Assembly: GCA_023053545.1 (NCBI GenBank)
Contig: JAKZAN010000006.1
Coordinates: 1,431,001-1,495,000 of the forward strand
Length of the DNA stretch: 64,000 bases
Direction of reading: 5' to 3'
Source of the DNA: Lepidurus packardi
Taxonomy: Eukaryota; Arthropoda; Branchiopoda; Notostraca; Triopsidae
Part shown: positions 1-12,400 of the stretch, piece after piece
Layout of the letters: the number at the start of each line of letters is the position of its first letter
Numbering within the stretch: position 1 is the stretch's first letter
The notes under the pieces: generated by a model
What the model was told of the DNA's origin: nothing
Seen by the model: the letters and a program-made list of their open reading frames with translations, nothing else
The model's database searches: none
Translations under genes and position numbers: made by a program

Positions 1-1095
1 ATAGAAGTGGAACGCCTGTGTCAACTACAGGTGAACATTTCCTCTCTCTAGTTATGTAACCGATGAATCCTTAAAAACAGTGAAATTTTTAAAGGAGGAA
101 GAATTAGCGACACAGATTTGCAAAACCTCAGCCAACGACTGTTCGAACTTGATAGTACTCAACTAGCAGCCATAACACTCAATCTACAAGGCAAGACGCG
201 CTCCGGCAATAAAAATGACTTAGCTCCTTTACCGTAAGACAAAGGTTTTTGCAACCTGACTTTATTTTGGAAATACCATAAATCTAGAAGACGTGTTCTA
301 GACTCTTTCAAACTTCGACAATTTCGCAATGGCAAACCGTAACTCTGATCCAGAAACTTTACGACAATTACCATGCTGATGTCACCAAGCCAGAACCTAC
401 TCCCGCTGATCATGCCAAAGAAGAAGAAGAGTTGCTGAATGCCATCGTGTCAACATCCATCATGCAAGCTGTTCATGACTTTTTGAAATCCAAAGGTAGC
501 GTAAGCAACTCGTTTTAGCCATTTTTAGATTACGTGCCTTTCTCTTTTATGGTAGACAAAGCCCCGGCAAGCGTACAAGAATTTAAAAAACAATTGCGCT
601 CAATGTGGTTTACGAAATTTTCTCGAGCCCATGGAGTGGCTGGTTCGTCAGGTTTCGAGCATGTTTTCTTAGGAGAGACGAAAAACGGAGCTCCTACGGG
701 CTTCCATTCCTGGTTGTTCTACCGTAATCAAGAGTCCGGCAGTAAAGTCAATTACCTTGGCTACAGCAGGGTTTTGAACCTAGGAAAGGTAGAAAACTAG
801 TCATTCATGCTTTTTAAATTTAAGATACTATCGTATCGGTTCCGTATCTTTCGTTAAGGCGAAACTGATTGAGCTGCCGCTGAGTTGGCAGGGATTATAT
901 AAGCCATTGAACTCGCTCTTGGCGGGAACGACCCCTGAACTGGAGATGGCTTTATACACGTTGTGCTTTGTTATCCGCCCTAATACGCGGTGTTCCTTAT
1001 CAGGAGGTGGCAACCGATTTTACGTGCAAACGTACGTGTACAACAGCAAAGATGGGAAACCTCTCGTTGGCACTGCCTACCCATATATTCCTTAA
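1..1095 (+). CDS. EndoU-type (XendoU) endoribonuclease, copy 1, 5' end outside window
   Basis: XendoU family proteins are metal-dependent, uridylate-preferring endoribonucleases, usually secreted or membrane-linked. Exons read as 1-30 (uncertain, a Thr-rich linker), 108-233, 302-495, 556-788 and 860-1095, all with GT/AG borders and consistent phases. Visible family blocks are the N-terminal LSQRLFELD and LNLQGKT blocks, LIQKLYDNYHADV, then GSSGFEHVFLGE and GFHSWLFYRNQ, which carry the two His expected at the active site, then the YLGY block and GTTPELEMALYTLCF. The stop is at 1093-1095. The first coding exon, including any signal peptide or anchor, lies upstream of base 1. Copy 2 follows 160 bp downstream in the same orientation with the same exon order, but copy 1 has an extra intron at 789-859. 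Family call is firm; substrate and localisation are not visible. Confidence 0.85.
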
Positions 1096-1257
1096 TATTA
1101 TATCCCTACTGCCCAAATATTATTATAAGCCACTGCCATGATATAGCCATGATTATAAGCCACTGCCGGTAATAAAGGAAATGAGATAAGATAAACAGTC
1201 AAAACTTGAGGTTTGAGGACAGTTTGCTAACAAAAGGGATGCCATCATACTGAAAAC

Positions 1258-2342
1258 ATGTTAGGTCTAGGAGGCATTGCCTTAGTTGTAACAGGCTTAC
1301 AGTTAGTGGCTTTCTACTTGGGTAAAAATTAATTCAATTCTTCAGAGAATACGTAATATGTTACATAATTTAGGTATCTCGCGTGATATAAGATCGCTTT
1401 CATTTCACCAACGCATTGTGGTTTACGCCGAAAACTTAACAACGGATTCTGAATTGTCTGAGCTGAGCGAAATCCTGTTCGCGCTGGACGGAAATGCGAC
1501 TTTGGACTTGGAAATTAACCTTCAAAACCAAACTAAGAAAGGAAACAAGCAGGATGTAGCTCAAGAACGGTTAGATTAGCGCAATAATTCAGATTTTTCC
1601 ATCGTAGTAATTCCAGTTTGTTTTCAGATAACAAAGAGGTCAATTGGAAGACCATTGATTTGGTTCAAAAACTGTACGATAACTACCAAGCCAATGTTAG
1701 CATAGCTGACCCTTATTTAGCTGAGCATCGTCAAGAAGAAGATGACTTTCTAGACGCAATTATCGAAAGCCCAGTAATGCAAAAAACCTACGAATTCCTT
1801 CTAAGCAAGAGTAATTTTTTCAAGTGGAAATTAATTTTTAACACAACTACAAATAATTCGCAATCGTAGACAAAGCTCCCAATACGTTAGAAGAATTCAA
1901 GGAGCATTTGCGACGGATTTGGTTTACGACTTACTCACGAGCACCGGGAATATCCGGGTCATCCGGTTTTGAGCACGTCTTTCTAGGGGAATTGAAGAAA
2001 AAAGCTCCTATAGGAATTCATTCCTGGTTGTTTTACCGGAAGGAGGAGTTGGAAGGAAGAATGAACTATTTGGGTTATATGCTAGTATTGGATTTGGGAA
2101 AAGCGAAGCTAATTGAGATGCCAATGAGTTGGTACGGCCTTTACAAGCCTATCAGTTCAATATTCGTGGGCACCACACCCGAGTTAGAAATGGCATTATA
2201 TACTTTGTGCTTCAGAGTGAGACGTAATTCTCGATGTCCTTTGACCGTTAATGGTGAAAGTTTTTCCGTGCGAACCTATTCCATAAAGGGGGAAAACGGA
2301 ATGAACTTGGTTGCGACAGCATTTCCATTGTTTGAAAAATAA
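1258..2342 (+). CDS. EndoU-type (XendoU) endoribonuclease, copy 2, complete
   Basis: Complete 308-residue EndoU protein in four exons: 1258-1321, 1374-1569, 1617-1810 and 1870-2342, each junction in phase. Exon 1 encodes a short hydrophobic N-terminus (MLGLGGIALVVTGLQLV...), consistent with a signal peptide or signal anchor, so the enzyme probably enters the secretory pathway. Exons 2 and 3 carry the helical N-terminal EndoU region (LSEILFALD, VQKLYDNYQANV). Exon 4 carries the catalytic half, with GSSGFEHVFLGE and GIHSWLFYRKEE supplying the two expected catalytic His. It is a tandem paralogue of the gene at 1-1095; in this copy the catalytic half is a single exon, so an intron was lost here or gained in copy 1. 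The start codon was chosen because it restores phase and gives a hydrophobic leader. Confidence 0.85.
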
Positions 2343-2600
2343 AACTATTAGCGGCCTAAAAATACAAAACTAACTAATTTCCAATCCCCAATACAGCTAA
2401 CAATGTAGAGATGTCGGTGTAGTTCTTGTATATTTTTCCCAAAAATCATCATTTCAACATAAAAGAAAATTTCACAAGAGGCAATTATATGTAAGGATTT
2501 GTTATAAAAAATCACTCTTGAATAGAAACTGTCTAATTTTGGCATTAGGAAGCAATACCCGGAATGGAAGCTGTGAAAAAAGCAGGAATACAAAGATAAT
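2343..2600. other. Intergenic spacer between EndoU copy 2 and the repeat array
   Basis: AT-rich sequence between the stop of the second EndoU gene and the first 335-bp repeat unit. No gene or RNA is recognised. The boundary with the repeat is abrupt, at a short shared string (ataatggccagg) also present at the unit junctions. Confidence 0.5.
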
Positions 2601-2754
2601 GGCCAGGCTCGGGGTAGAGCTGGGATGAGAATGAGGAAAAGTAAAGAGGTTGCATAACATAGGCGAAACAAAGACACTTTGACTGGGATATTACAGACCC
2701 AAATCACTTGGTTATTACAAAGAATTTGCCTCATTCTACGCAATTACGAATAAA

Positions 2755-2930
2755 TCAAATGCGCACCGTTAAAAGTTTAGCTCCATTACGAGAAGGTAAA
2801 ACTCCCAACAGCAAGATTTGGCCCATAGGACTAAATCTCAACTCATCTGCAGAAACTCCTTTCAAGCAGTATAAATCGGTAATCCATTTCACGGGACTGC
2901 TTCTAAATCCGGTATCCATACTGGTCCTCC
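2755..2930 (-). pseudogene. Duplicated C-terminal fragment of the DUF3638-family gene (distal copy)
   Basis: Minus-strand reading gives WRTSMDTGFRSSPVKWIT..., ending in NGAKLLTVRI and a stop. It differs from the true C-terminus at only a few residues (D for N, D for E, F for Y, S for C, T for S). It lacks the rest of the gene. An open frame continues upstream into the preceding repeat unit, but only as a junction artefact. Confidence 0.85.
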
Positions 2931-3089
2931 ATAATGGCCAGGCTCCGAGTAGAGCTGGGATGAGAATGAAGAAAAGTAAAGAGGTTGCATAACATAGGCG
3001 AAACAAAGACATTTTGACTGGGATATTACAGACCCAAATCACTTGGTTATTACAGAGAATTTGCCTCACTCGACGCAATTACGAATAAA

Positions 3090-3265
3090 TCAAAAGCGCA
3101 CCGTTAAAAGTTTAGCTCCATTATGACAAGGTAAAACTCCCAACAGCAAGATTTGGCCCATAGGACTAAATCTCAACTCATCTGCAGAAACTCATTTCAA
3201 GCAGTATAAATCGGTAATCCATTTCACGGGACTGCTTCTAAATCCAGTATCCATACTGGTCCTCC
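3090..3265 (-). pseudogene. Duplicated C-terminal fragment of the DUF3638-family gene (middle copy, interrupted)
   Basis: Same C-terminal block as the true gene end, but a Gly codon just after LYCLK has become TGA, so the frame stops about halfway through. This is a broken copy. Confidence 0.85.
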
Positions 3266-3424
3266 ATAATGGCCAGGCTCCGAGTAGAGCTGGGATGAGA
3301 ATGAGGAAAAGTAAAGAGGTTGCATAACATAGGCGAAACAAAGACACTTTGACTGGGATATTACAGACCCAAATCACTTGGTTATTACAGAGAATTTGCC
3401 TCATTCTACGCAATTACGAATGAA

Positions 3425-6400
3425 TCAAATGCGCACCGATAAAAGTTTAGCTCCATTACGACAAGGTAAAACTCCCAACAGCAAGATTTGGCCCATAGGG
3501 CTATATCTCAACTCATCTGCAGAAACTCCTTTCAAGCAGTATAATTCGGTAATCCATTTTACGGGACTGCTTCTAAATCCGGTATTCATACTGGTCCTCC
3601 ATCTGGGAGCCAAGAACATATCTTGGGCTATAAGACCCATTTCTAATGCCATCTCTTCCAGTTTAGTGTGTGGTTTGGGACATAGTCCCAGAAACGCGCA
3701 AATCAAAGCTTGATTCCTTTGAATTTCTTCTTCGGTTTGCCCAAAAAACGTCTCCCCGGCAAAGACAGCTAACTGCATATTCATCATTCCAAAGCTGGCC
3801 AAACTGAACGGCGTTGTGGGACCAGGACTTAACGCTAAATTGTCTCTGGTCACAAGTGAATTTTGATTAATCTGCCGGCGTGCGTTGAACAGTCTTACTG
3901 ACACCGAGTTGTGACTGCCCCTTGAGTGCATGTACGCAGCAACTTGGTCGGCTTCAAATGGGCTGATTGCAACTACCTTCAAAACATTACCCTGGCCATC
4001 CTTCGTAACCACGATCCATCGTACGGGGCGTAGGAAATCGTTATGATTATGGTTCATATTGCTGTGGATCACTTGGGTAAAGGTGCGAGTGCATAGTAAT
4101 CTCGTATCCCAGGCTCCAAACATTGTCAGGTTTTGCGTACCTACACTGAGTTTGGTGTCTCGTAATGACTCAGTAAGGCGCGGGAACATTTCTCGGCTTG
4201 AAAGCCAAGACTTTACTCCGCTCACGACAGCAAGTAATCCCGGCGTGAGAGTTTCTTCAACTGGTTGCGCTCTCGCTGGTCTCTCAAGCTCGCGTTCCTC
4301 TTCCAACTCACATTCCAACTCACGTTCTTGCTGTTCGTCCAGAACATGAGCGTATCTTTTCTCATCAGGAACGTATTCCTTACACTTGTTCACAAGCAAT
4401 TCTCCGCGGCTAAGATTGCTTACCCATCCAGCTACAATGTCTGGTACCTTTTCCATATTCCTGACTTGGGCAAAACTTTCAATCAAAGTGCGTTGGTCTT
4501 TTTCAGCGCAGTTAGCACCGAGTTGGGCGAGGGCATCATTAGTAGTAGGATAGACGTCAGTACTTGCTGAACCGACTGCTTGAGCCAGTGCTTCTCGAAG
4601 ACGTAGATGACTGGTACCTTGGCAGGCCCAGCTTAGGAAACCCTCTCGAGTGGAATTGATACTGTTCAAAATGCACCATTCAAGGACATGTTTGCTCGTT
4701 ACTTGACACCCAACCCCGGCGTGCTCTCGAATCTTGATGTCCACTTCGGCAGATGCCCAAAACGACAGCGTGTGACTGAAGCCAAGTTGGCGCATTCTCA
4801 TGCAAGCTTGAACAAACTTGTCTTTCCGCAAACCTTTCCCAAGTGTCACCGCAGCTTTTGTTCCGGCAAAAAACTTCAAATCTGTCCCTCGAGTATGGAC
4901 GTCGTCCAGGTAAACTAGGCATTTATCCAAATTATTCAAGAAGGGACTCAACTGCAACTTTGAAATGCACCCGCGGCGGTCAATCACACAAATCTGATTC
5001 TTCTCGTTAAAATAAATAGCAGCACTCATGTCCAGACGGTGTCCCAGCCACTGCTCTGCTACTTGCTTATTGGAAAGCTCTAGAATAAGCGCTCCGGCGT
5101 CGATCAGAACCGTCGCACTTGGAAGCGTGGTCAGATAACCAATTAAGTCGCTTCCTCGGCACAATTTCGGCAAGGCCACATACGTGTTATTTTCAGGTAA
5201 CAAAATATAGTTGCAAACTTTCGCATTTGTGCCCAACAACTCCGCCAAATCATGCTGCTTGACAAAGTTTGGCAACAGATACTGGGTATCATTGGTACCT
5301 GAGAAGCCCGTAACGGGATGCGAGCGATTATCAGGGCACAAGTCCCAAGCGGTTGCCACAATCTTGGAAGGGAACTGTACCAATTCCTTTCGGAAAACAA
5401 TATTCGTCAGGAAGAAATCCAAGCAATGCATGTGGTACCGCATAAAAGGGTATACGTGTACTTTTATCTGCATCGAGTCTGAACGGTTGATGCCTCCGAG
5501 TTCGCGTATAGAAGGATCCAGGCGTTCCCGACCAGCCGCTCTCACCCACTGGTTATAGATACCCTCGCGTGTGTCTAAGGCCATTAAACGAGTCAAAACT
5601 TGCTCAATCTGATCATCTGTCAGGCCGCTGTAGTAGTATGAGAGTTGAGTTAGGCAAACAGCCAAATCTACGTGTCCAAACTCAGTGCGTTCCGCCGCAG
5701 TATCCTTTGCACGGAAAGGTACAGCCATTGAGTGGGATCCGTTCGGGTCCACTCCATATTCTACGCGCCACCGTTTCTTCAAAGCCAATAACAGAACCTC
5801 GTATGCTAAAAGACCTCTTAAGATTAAACACATGGTTTCCATTTCTGAAGTCAAATTCAGGGCTTTGAAGTCATCAAACAACTTCTGATCCAAGTCTTGA
5901 ACAAGTACAAAACGACGTAGGATTTCTTCGCGACTCGGTGTCAAGGAACGCCAGGGAAGATCAATAGACGCAGTACCCATAACAAAATCGTCCAGTATGC
6001 GCTCGCAGAGCCATTTGTAGGCATTAGTTAAACCGGCTCCTTCTAGTAAGCGGAAGGCAGGGAAGGCTTGAGTTTGCAGAGCTTGTGAGGAGTCGCACGC
6101 TGTGATTTGGGGCGCAAAGTTGTTCTGGAAATCTCGTATATGCTTCTTTATCGAATGCAGAGTAGCCTGTGCAACAAAGTAGCGATATTGTCCTCCATCC
6201 GGTAAGGTTTGGGCTCCTAGGGTGTAAATAACCTGGTATTTGTGGTGCAAAACTTCGTCGGCTTCATCAATGACGTCGCGGGCAAACGTGTCGAGGAAGG
6301 TCAGAGCTTTTCCTAACGCGGCAGCAACATCCCACTTCTCTTTCAGACACGTTTCAAGGTACTTCAATCGGAACGACAAGATATGCTCCGGAACTGTCAA

Positions 6401-9400
6401 CATCACACCACCTTCCTGTTTGCATTCGTTCAAAACAGCTTGAATTGTATTAGCTTCTTGAAGTCCCAGTTTGATGTCGCGTCGACAACGAAGTGTATAA
6501 ACTCGCTTTCCCAGCAATCCTCCCAGCTTCAGAACGAGTTCTTCCAGATTCGTGGAGAACAACGAAGTTAGTACTACTACACGAACCAACTTCTGGCCAT
6601 TCGCCAGTTTAGCAGCGATAATGGGCGTTATAACACTCGTTTTCCCTTCGCCCATGTTTAACTGCATGACGATATGCTGCTCATCACTGGGTTGCATTAT
6701 ACGTTCAGCCACTTGCACCTGAATCGGCCAAATATTAACATCGTTTTCAATCTCAAACAAAAGCCATTCAGGGTACGTATCTGGGCTCAAGTTGGCGTGC
6801 AATTCATGGGATAATTCCTTGCGGAGAGCATCACTCTTGCCTTCCTTGTGGTACTGCAAAATACGGTTGCATTTCTGAATTTTCGTCCAGACGATGCCGA
6901 TAGCTTGCAGCAAGTTACGCAAGACGACAGTATTGCTGTCGAGTTCCAATAATTTGGGTAACATGGTCAGGGGAAGGCAAGGATTGATTACCCCGCTTAC
7001 ATTTAAGGGTTCAAGACCAGGGGCAGCCAAGGCATGTGAGTAACCCTCTTCTAACATGTGCCAAAACTTATGAGCTTTCTTCTCGTGTTCTTTGAGACTG
7101 GTCTCGCTAGAGGACACGAGAGTAGGCACATCTCGTTGAGTTACTGACAGATCCCCCTTTTCTTGTTTAAGAAACGCATAACTCTCTTGTAAGTTCTTCA
7201 AAAAGGCAGCTGAAATTGGTTCATTATTGGGTAAAGATAAGGGTAAGACTTTAACAGAACAAGAGGGGTTCTCTTTCACTTTTCGAATCTCCTGCTGGTC
7301 ATTCTCAGTTAGGGTAATTGACACTGGTATTTTCGGAAGATCTGACCTTATACGCAACATTGGCCGCAATGATTTGCAGAATTCTGGCACGCTTGACATC
7401 AAGGTGGAAGTCGTCATTCGCATTTCTTGCTGTACTAAGTGACAATAATGCTTGAGCATCTTGAACTGATGAGCGCCGCGAAAGGCTTCTGTGGCTGAAG
7501 CATTGACAGCGTCTATATTGAGAACACCGTAACTTTCTGTCATGCGTTGGGACATCTTATATTCGCCAGCAGAAAAGTCCGGAGGAAGCTTGCTTTCCCA
7601 AAGCTGTTTTTCTCTATTGAATAGACTGTTTATTGCAGCTTGGGATAACTCAACTTTCAAGTTGTATTCAAGCTTTAGCTGATCCAAATCGCGGTCACTG
7701 AGATCCTGGAGGACCTTGTTCTAAACGGAGAATAATGTAAATTACCAAATGAGGAAGCGTTCACGTTTTATACTAATATCACGTAGAAGAGAATCAAATA
7801 GTTACTTGAAAAGTAGTTACCTGTTTTAGTAGGTACTCTTGTAATCCAATGGATGAAAAGTAGCTTGAGCCAACCAGAGAAGGCATTTTCGTGCAATACG
7901 AGAGCAGTTGGGGATGTTGTACATGAACGTGTTCTCTGGAAAGAAGAGTTAACGCGGAAAGAAGTCGTGGGTCCGCGGAGCAAAACGCCAAAAAGGTGAT
8001 CAAGAATGAACGATGGCTAGGCGGGTAAGCATCATTTCGAAAGTGACTTTCCAGGGAGAAAAACGTCTTAGGTACCAAGATGTTTTTCCACGAAGCACAG
8101 CTTAGCATATCGCCCGGTAGTTTTTTAACTTGGTAAAGATTAATTCCATCAAATAATGATCTCCATAGATCATCCGCAGTGAACTGATCTTCAATGTTTC
8201 CACCAGCTTGCACAACGGTCGCAATATATCGCAAACGGCTGTTAGGTTCCCATTCCGTAGGATAAGCAAAGGAGTTTCCCCCGATCGCGGGTTGGAACGA
8301 AGCTCCTAGTCGAGCCAAAGGGCTATAACTTGCGCAAGATGCATGGTAGAACTTGGCATTCAAGACATTGTTAACTGTCTCCGTAAATACTTTCTTCACG
8401 CTACAGCTGTAAAGAAATGAAAGCCGAATGCTGTCATCCCATAGCTTTCTCGCCAGAAAGTAATACCCATCATGGGCACATAGACTTGGAATTACATCCG
8501 GGAACTCAACAATTAACATCGCTTTGATATGTCCCGGGTAGTATTTTCTCTTTGGGGCCAACTGTGCAATGAAATTAAGGATATTGTAAGCCGCTTCATC
8601 GTAAGGTCGACTAGACCAGCATCTCGGCGACTGCAGAATGTGGAAAGCCATTTCTAAGCCCGTCATTCCCGTGAATGGGTCTCGCAGAACACCAGACGTG
8701 GCTGCATGCAAGGCAGCCAGATACAACCAGGAGTTTTGATTAGCGGCTCCAATTAAGCAGCGTAACATGCTGTCAATTTTATAGCAAAAATAAGGGGGGT
8801 CCAGAAGATTCTTCAAGTCAACGTCCACTTGGTGATGAAGACTTGAAGATGAAGAGCTTGAGAAATGAAGTGATCCATGCGGAATCAGTAAACATTTTTT
8901 AAGCGGCTTTGCTCGTGTTTCCAAGGTTAACCCTTGCCGCAACCCGAACATTGTACCTACGCTTTGGACAGGACTAACATCCCAGCCAGCGTGTTCGACC
9001 GAGCTTAAAGTTCCGCTCACAAGGCAGATGCGAAACTCCAATCCGTGGCGGGTCAAACGGACCACCGGCTGATTAGCTGAAGATGAAGGGTGGAACCAAC
9101 AATGTATAAACGGTAGCAATTCCAGGCGCTTGAAGACGTTTAAGATTTGTACGGTGGTCGGGCTATGGATGTCGATCAGCGAATGACCTTCGGCATTCGT
9201 TAGGACATACGTTGAACAGTCAAGTACGAACTCAACTTTGCTCAAGTCACTGAATTTCGGGTCCTTAAAACTTTGTGGGCGAAAGTAGAGCTTTTTGGTT
9301 TTAATGCACAGCCAGTGACTGTAGTCCTCAGAGAAAGTTTGCGGGAAATCTGTCTGGAAGCATGTATCAGGGACGAGGTACAGCAATTGGCCGTCTACGC

Positions 9401-12400
9401 GCTCCTCGCAAATGCGTAGCGAGTTATCCTGGCAAAAGACGAACCGGGAACCGCTGTACTCATACTTAGTACGTCTAGCTGGCAAACCGAACGCATCTGT
9501 GCATTGCACAACGTCGAAAAACGTTGCTTGAAATAACCTGACAAAAAGCCGATTGTGGGTGACTTCTTTTGCAAGTTTACCCAAAGGTTCTCCGTTGAAC
9601 CAAAAGTCCCCTCGAAGTAAGTTAATCTGGACGGCAGTTTTGGAAGCATCCACGTTCGCAACCCAATCGAACTGAACCCATAAAGCTTGTTTTTCCTGAA
9701 CAAGAAAACTGCTATCCACAATATAACCTGAAGTGTAGTAGTCGGTGACACACAGCTCGAAAACCTCTGGGATCGCCAGGTCTCTTAAAGGTATCCATAT
9801 TTGGAAAGCAATTCGGTGAACTTGCTGAAGTAGGGACTCGCTGAAACCACCCAATTGTTTCTTAATCAGTGCTCCGTTACCATCAATGCATACAACTGCT
9901 TTGAGCCAGCTTAGCAGGTCGGAATTCGAGTCCAGAATTTGGGATCTCAGTTCCGGCTGAACGTTATAGCTCAACCCCACAAAAAGGGCAATCTCTACGA
10001 GTCTTACACGCAGTGTAACAAGGTCATCTAAGCTTATCTTGTCGGCTTGTTCCAGTAAACCTTCTATAAGCCGCATCCACTCCAATCCCAAAGCACGACA
10101 GCGACGCAGAAATACAACAAGTTGATCCTGAACCGGGACAGGATCAGCCGACTCCAAGTGGACGGTTGCAACAATGTCATATAACCTTGTAGCTATGACG
10201 ACAACTGAGCCAAGCGCCCAATGGTTCTGCCAGTTTTTCTCAACAGCATTCATGTACGAGTTCAGTTCGTCGACTATCTCTTGAACGAAACCCACAGAAA
10301 GTAATGAGGCGTGAGCGTTTCGCATCCATGAATTACCAGGACTCTTAAAAGCGTCACTAGTTTCGCAAGTTTGATAGATGGCTTGGCAAATCAATTGCAT
10401 TACATCCTTCTCGCCGAACGATATTGCGCGTTGGTGGAGAGCAGCGTAGATGTTATGCCATTGGATACGCTGACCTGCTCGCAAATTCCCAAACGTGACA
10501 AACTCCAGGAGGCTCATGTTTCGTGAGCAAGAATGCTGGGCAGCAAGTACTGCACTTTCCTGGTGGATGAATCCCATAAAGCTCTGCAAAGGCTTGTACG
10601 ACTTCTGTTCCAAACTGAATGTACAGTATTGGCGAACTCTTTCATGGTCAATGGCCAAGACACCGACACCGTAATCGCACTTTCCAGCGTTCGGTACTAT
10701 AAAATCGTTTTCGGTACTGTGTAAAATCTCCTTGGATCCGTAATGAGTTCGCAAAAATGACTTTACATTGCTCACTAATTTGACTTTTCCCGCTTCGCTT
10801 GTTCTCCAAGATTTCAAACTAGGTTCTGTTTCCCAAATAAAAACACTCGATAACTTCTTACTTAACTCCTGGACTGTTTCATTTAGCAGAAATACAGCAT
10901 CACGCCACGAAGTCACATCTGAGGAGACGGTCAGTTCAAATACTATAGCACGCTGATAATTTAGATTGTCTGGTAGAAGGTGCTCATGCAAGTCCGCTGA
11001 CATATTGTTACGCTGACATTCAAGAGAACAAAGGGTACAGGCACTTGCGTGGCCTTTCGGATACCTTTCGGCATTGATCCCCATTTTAAAATATACATGA
11101 TCTAAAGTGTCTATTTTATCTTGTATTTCTTGCAACTCGACTTTTAGGCGTCGTACTTCCTCACGCTTGAGCGTTTCCAGGGTAGCAGATTTCACGAGAA
11201 TGGCTGCTCGCGTGCCCTCCATGGAGGAATTGTTTCGTGCGAAGCGAACTGACAGCGCTTTCTCCGATACTTCAGAGTTCAGGGGTCCTGGGTACTTGGC
11301 AGCTGTGTTAAATTGCACGAAATATTCTTCCACTTTCTTTAAAATTTCCAGTTGCTTAGCATCAACAATAATCAAATGTTTCAAGTAAGAAACGTCTACA
11401 CTTGAAGAGTGTTCCTTCAAAAGCGGGTACTTTCGAGTAATTAACCGGTGTATAGTAGCAACGTGACAGTAAGCGCAAAGATACATGCGACTCCGACCAA
11501 AAGGGTCTTTGTAGAAGGAATAGGCGCGTTCGATATAAGTTTGAAATTTTTCAACCAAATCGACGATTGTAAGAAAACCTAACGTGTCCACCGTACACGC
11601 CAGCATCTGAAAGGCTTCTTCTTCTGTCTCGTGCAAGATCCATAACCGATTGTCATCATTCTCATTCCATATCATGGAATACACCGGCGTTGGCTTATAA
11701 CCCGGAGTTACAGCAACGCCGGGTTTTCGATTAAACATATCCAATAGGACCGATTTGCTGTTGGGCAACGTATGCCTTATATCATTAGCAAAATCCATTT
11801 CCTCTGGGTTTAATTGGCACTTCGACTTTTCGTCCCAAGTGACTGCGTACTGGGACCATTGGCGAGCCGAAAATTGGGCGATAGTTCTCGTAACGTCTCG
11901 AGCATGTTCCATGATCGTTTCGCAGTAATAAGAGCTCTTTTTATCGAGGATTTCTTTCGTAACCAAAACTTCCATCTTGCTGAGTTTTTGGGAACATTTG
12001 ATCAACATCTGCTGTCTTAGGTCCATATTGGAGTCCCTAAACTGTTCTGAAGCAAGCAAGCAAACTAGTTTAAGCATGCAGGCTTTGTAGATACAAGTTC
12101 CGGCAAAAGTACCTAACTCTTCAACCAGTGCGGTGTGCAAAACCCATTTTAGGGACAAGTATATTCCAGAACGTCGCCAAGGCTCATTTGCGCATTTATA
12201 TGCAACAACATCTCGGACTTTCTTTTTCAAGAGTTGGATATCGTTATCTGGCTGTCCTTCCACTGAAACCACGCTAAGAAACCAATCGAAAAAATATCTC
12301 GGATCTACCGTGTCTCTCGTTTCTTCCAACTCAATACCATGTTTACGTGACATGCTCAAAGCGTCCTGGAATCTTTCCCCATGTAGCGCTACAATTTGGA

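Larger units (their letters stand above)
2601..3603. repeat. Tandem repeat, three 335-bp units containing the 3' end of the DUF3638 gene
   Basis: The string ggccaggctc recurs at 2601, 2936 and 3271, giving an exact 335-bp period; the third unit ends near 3603, where it merges into the coding exon of the giant gene. Each unit contains, on the minus strand, the last ~58 codons of the DUF3638-family protein plus about 160 bp of 3' flank. Units are very similar, with only scattered substitutions, so the amplification is recent. The middle unit has a premature TGA replacing a Gly codon. The outer copies have no link to an upstream exon except chance read-through from a neighbouring unit, so they look like non-functional fragments. 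Confidence 0.93.

Noticed and set aside
3192-3413. Frames with a hydrophobic N-terminus fused to the giant gene's C-terminal block
   Set aside because: They are read-through products of repeat-unit junctions: the first half is the 3' flank of the preceding unit.
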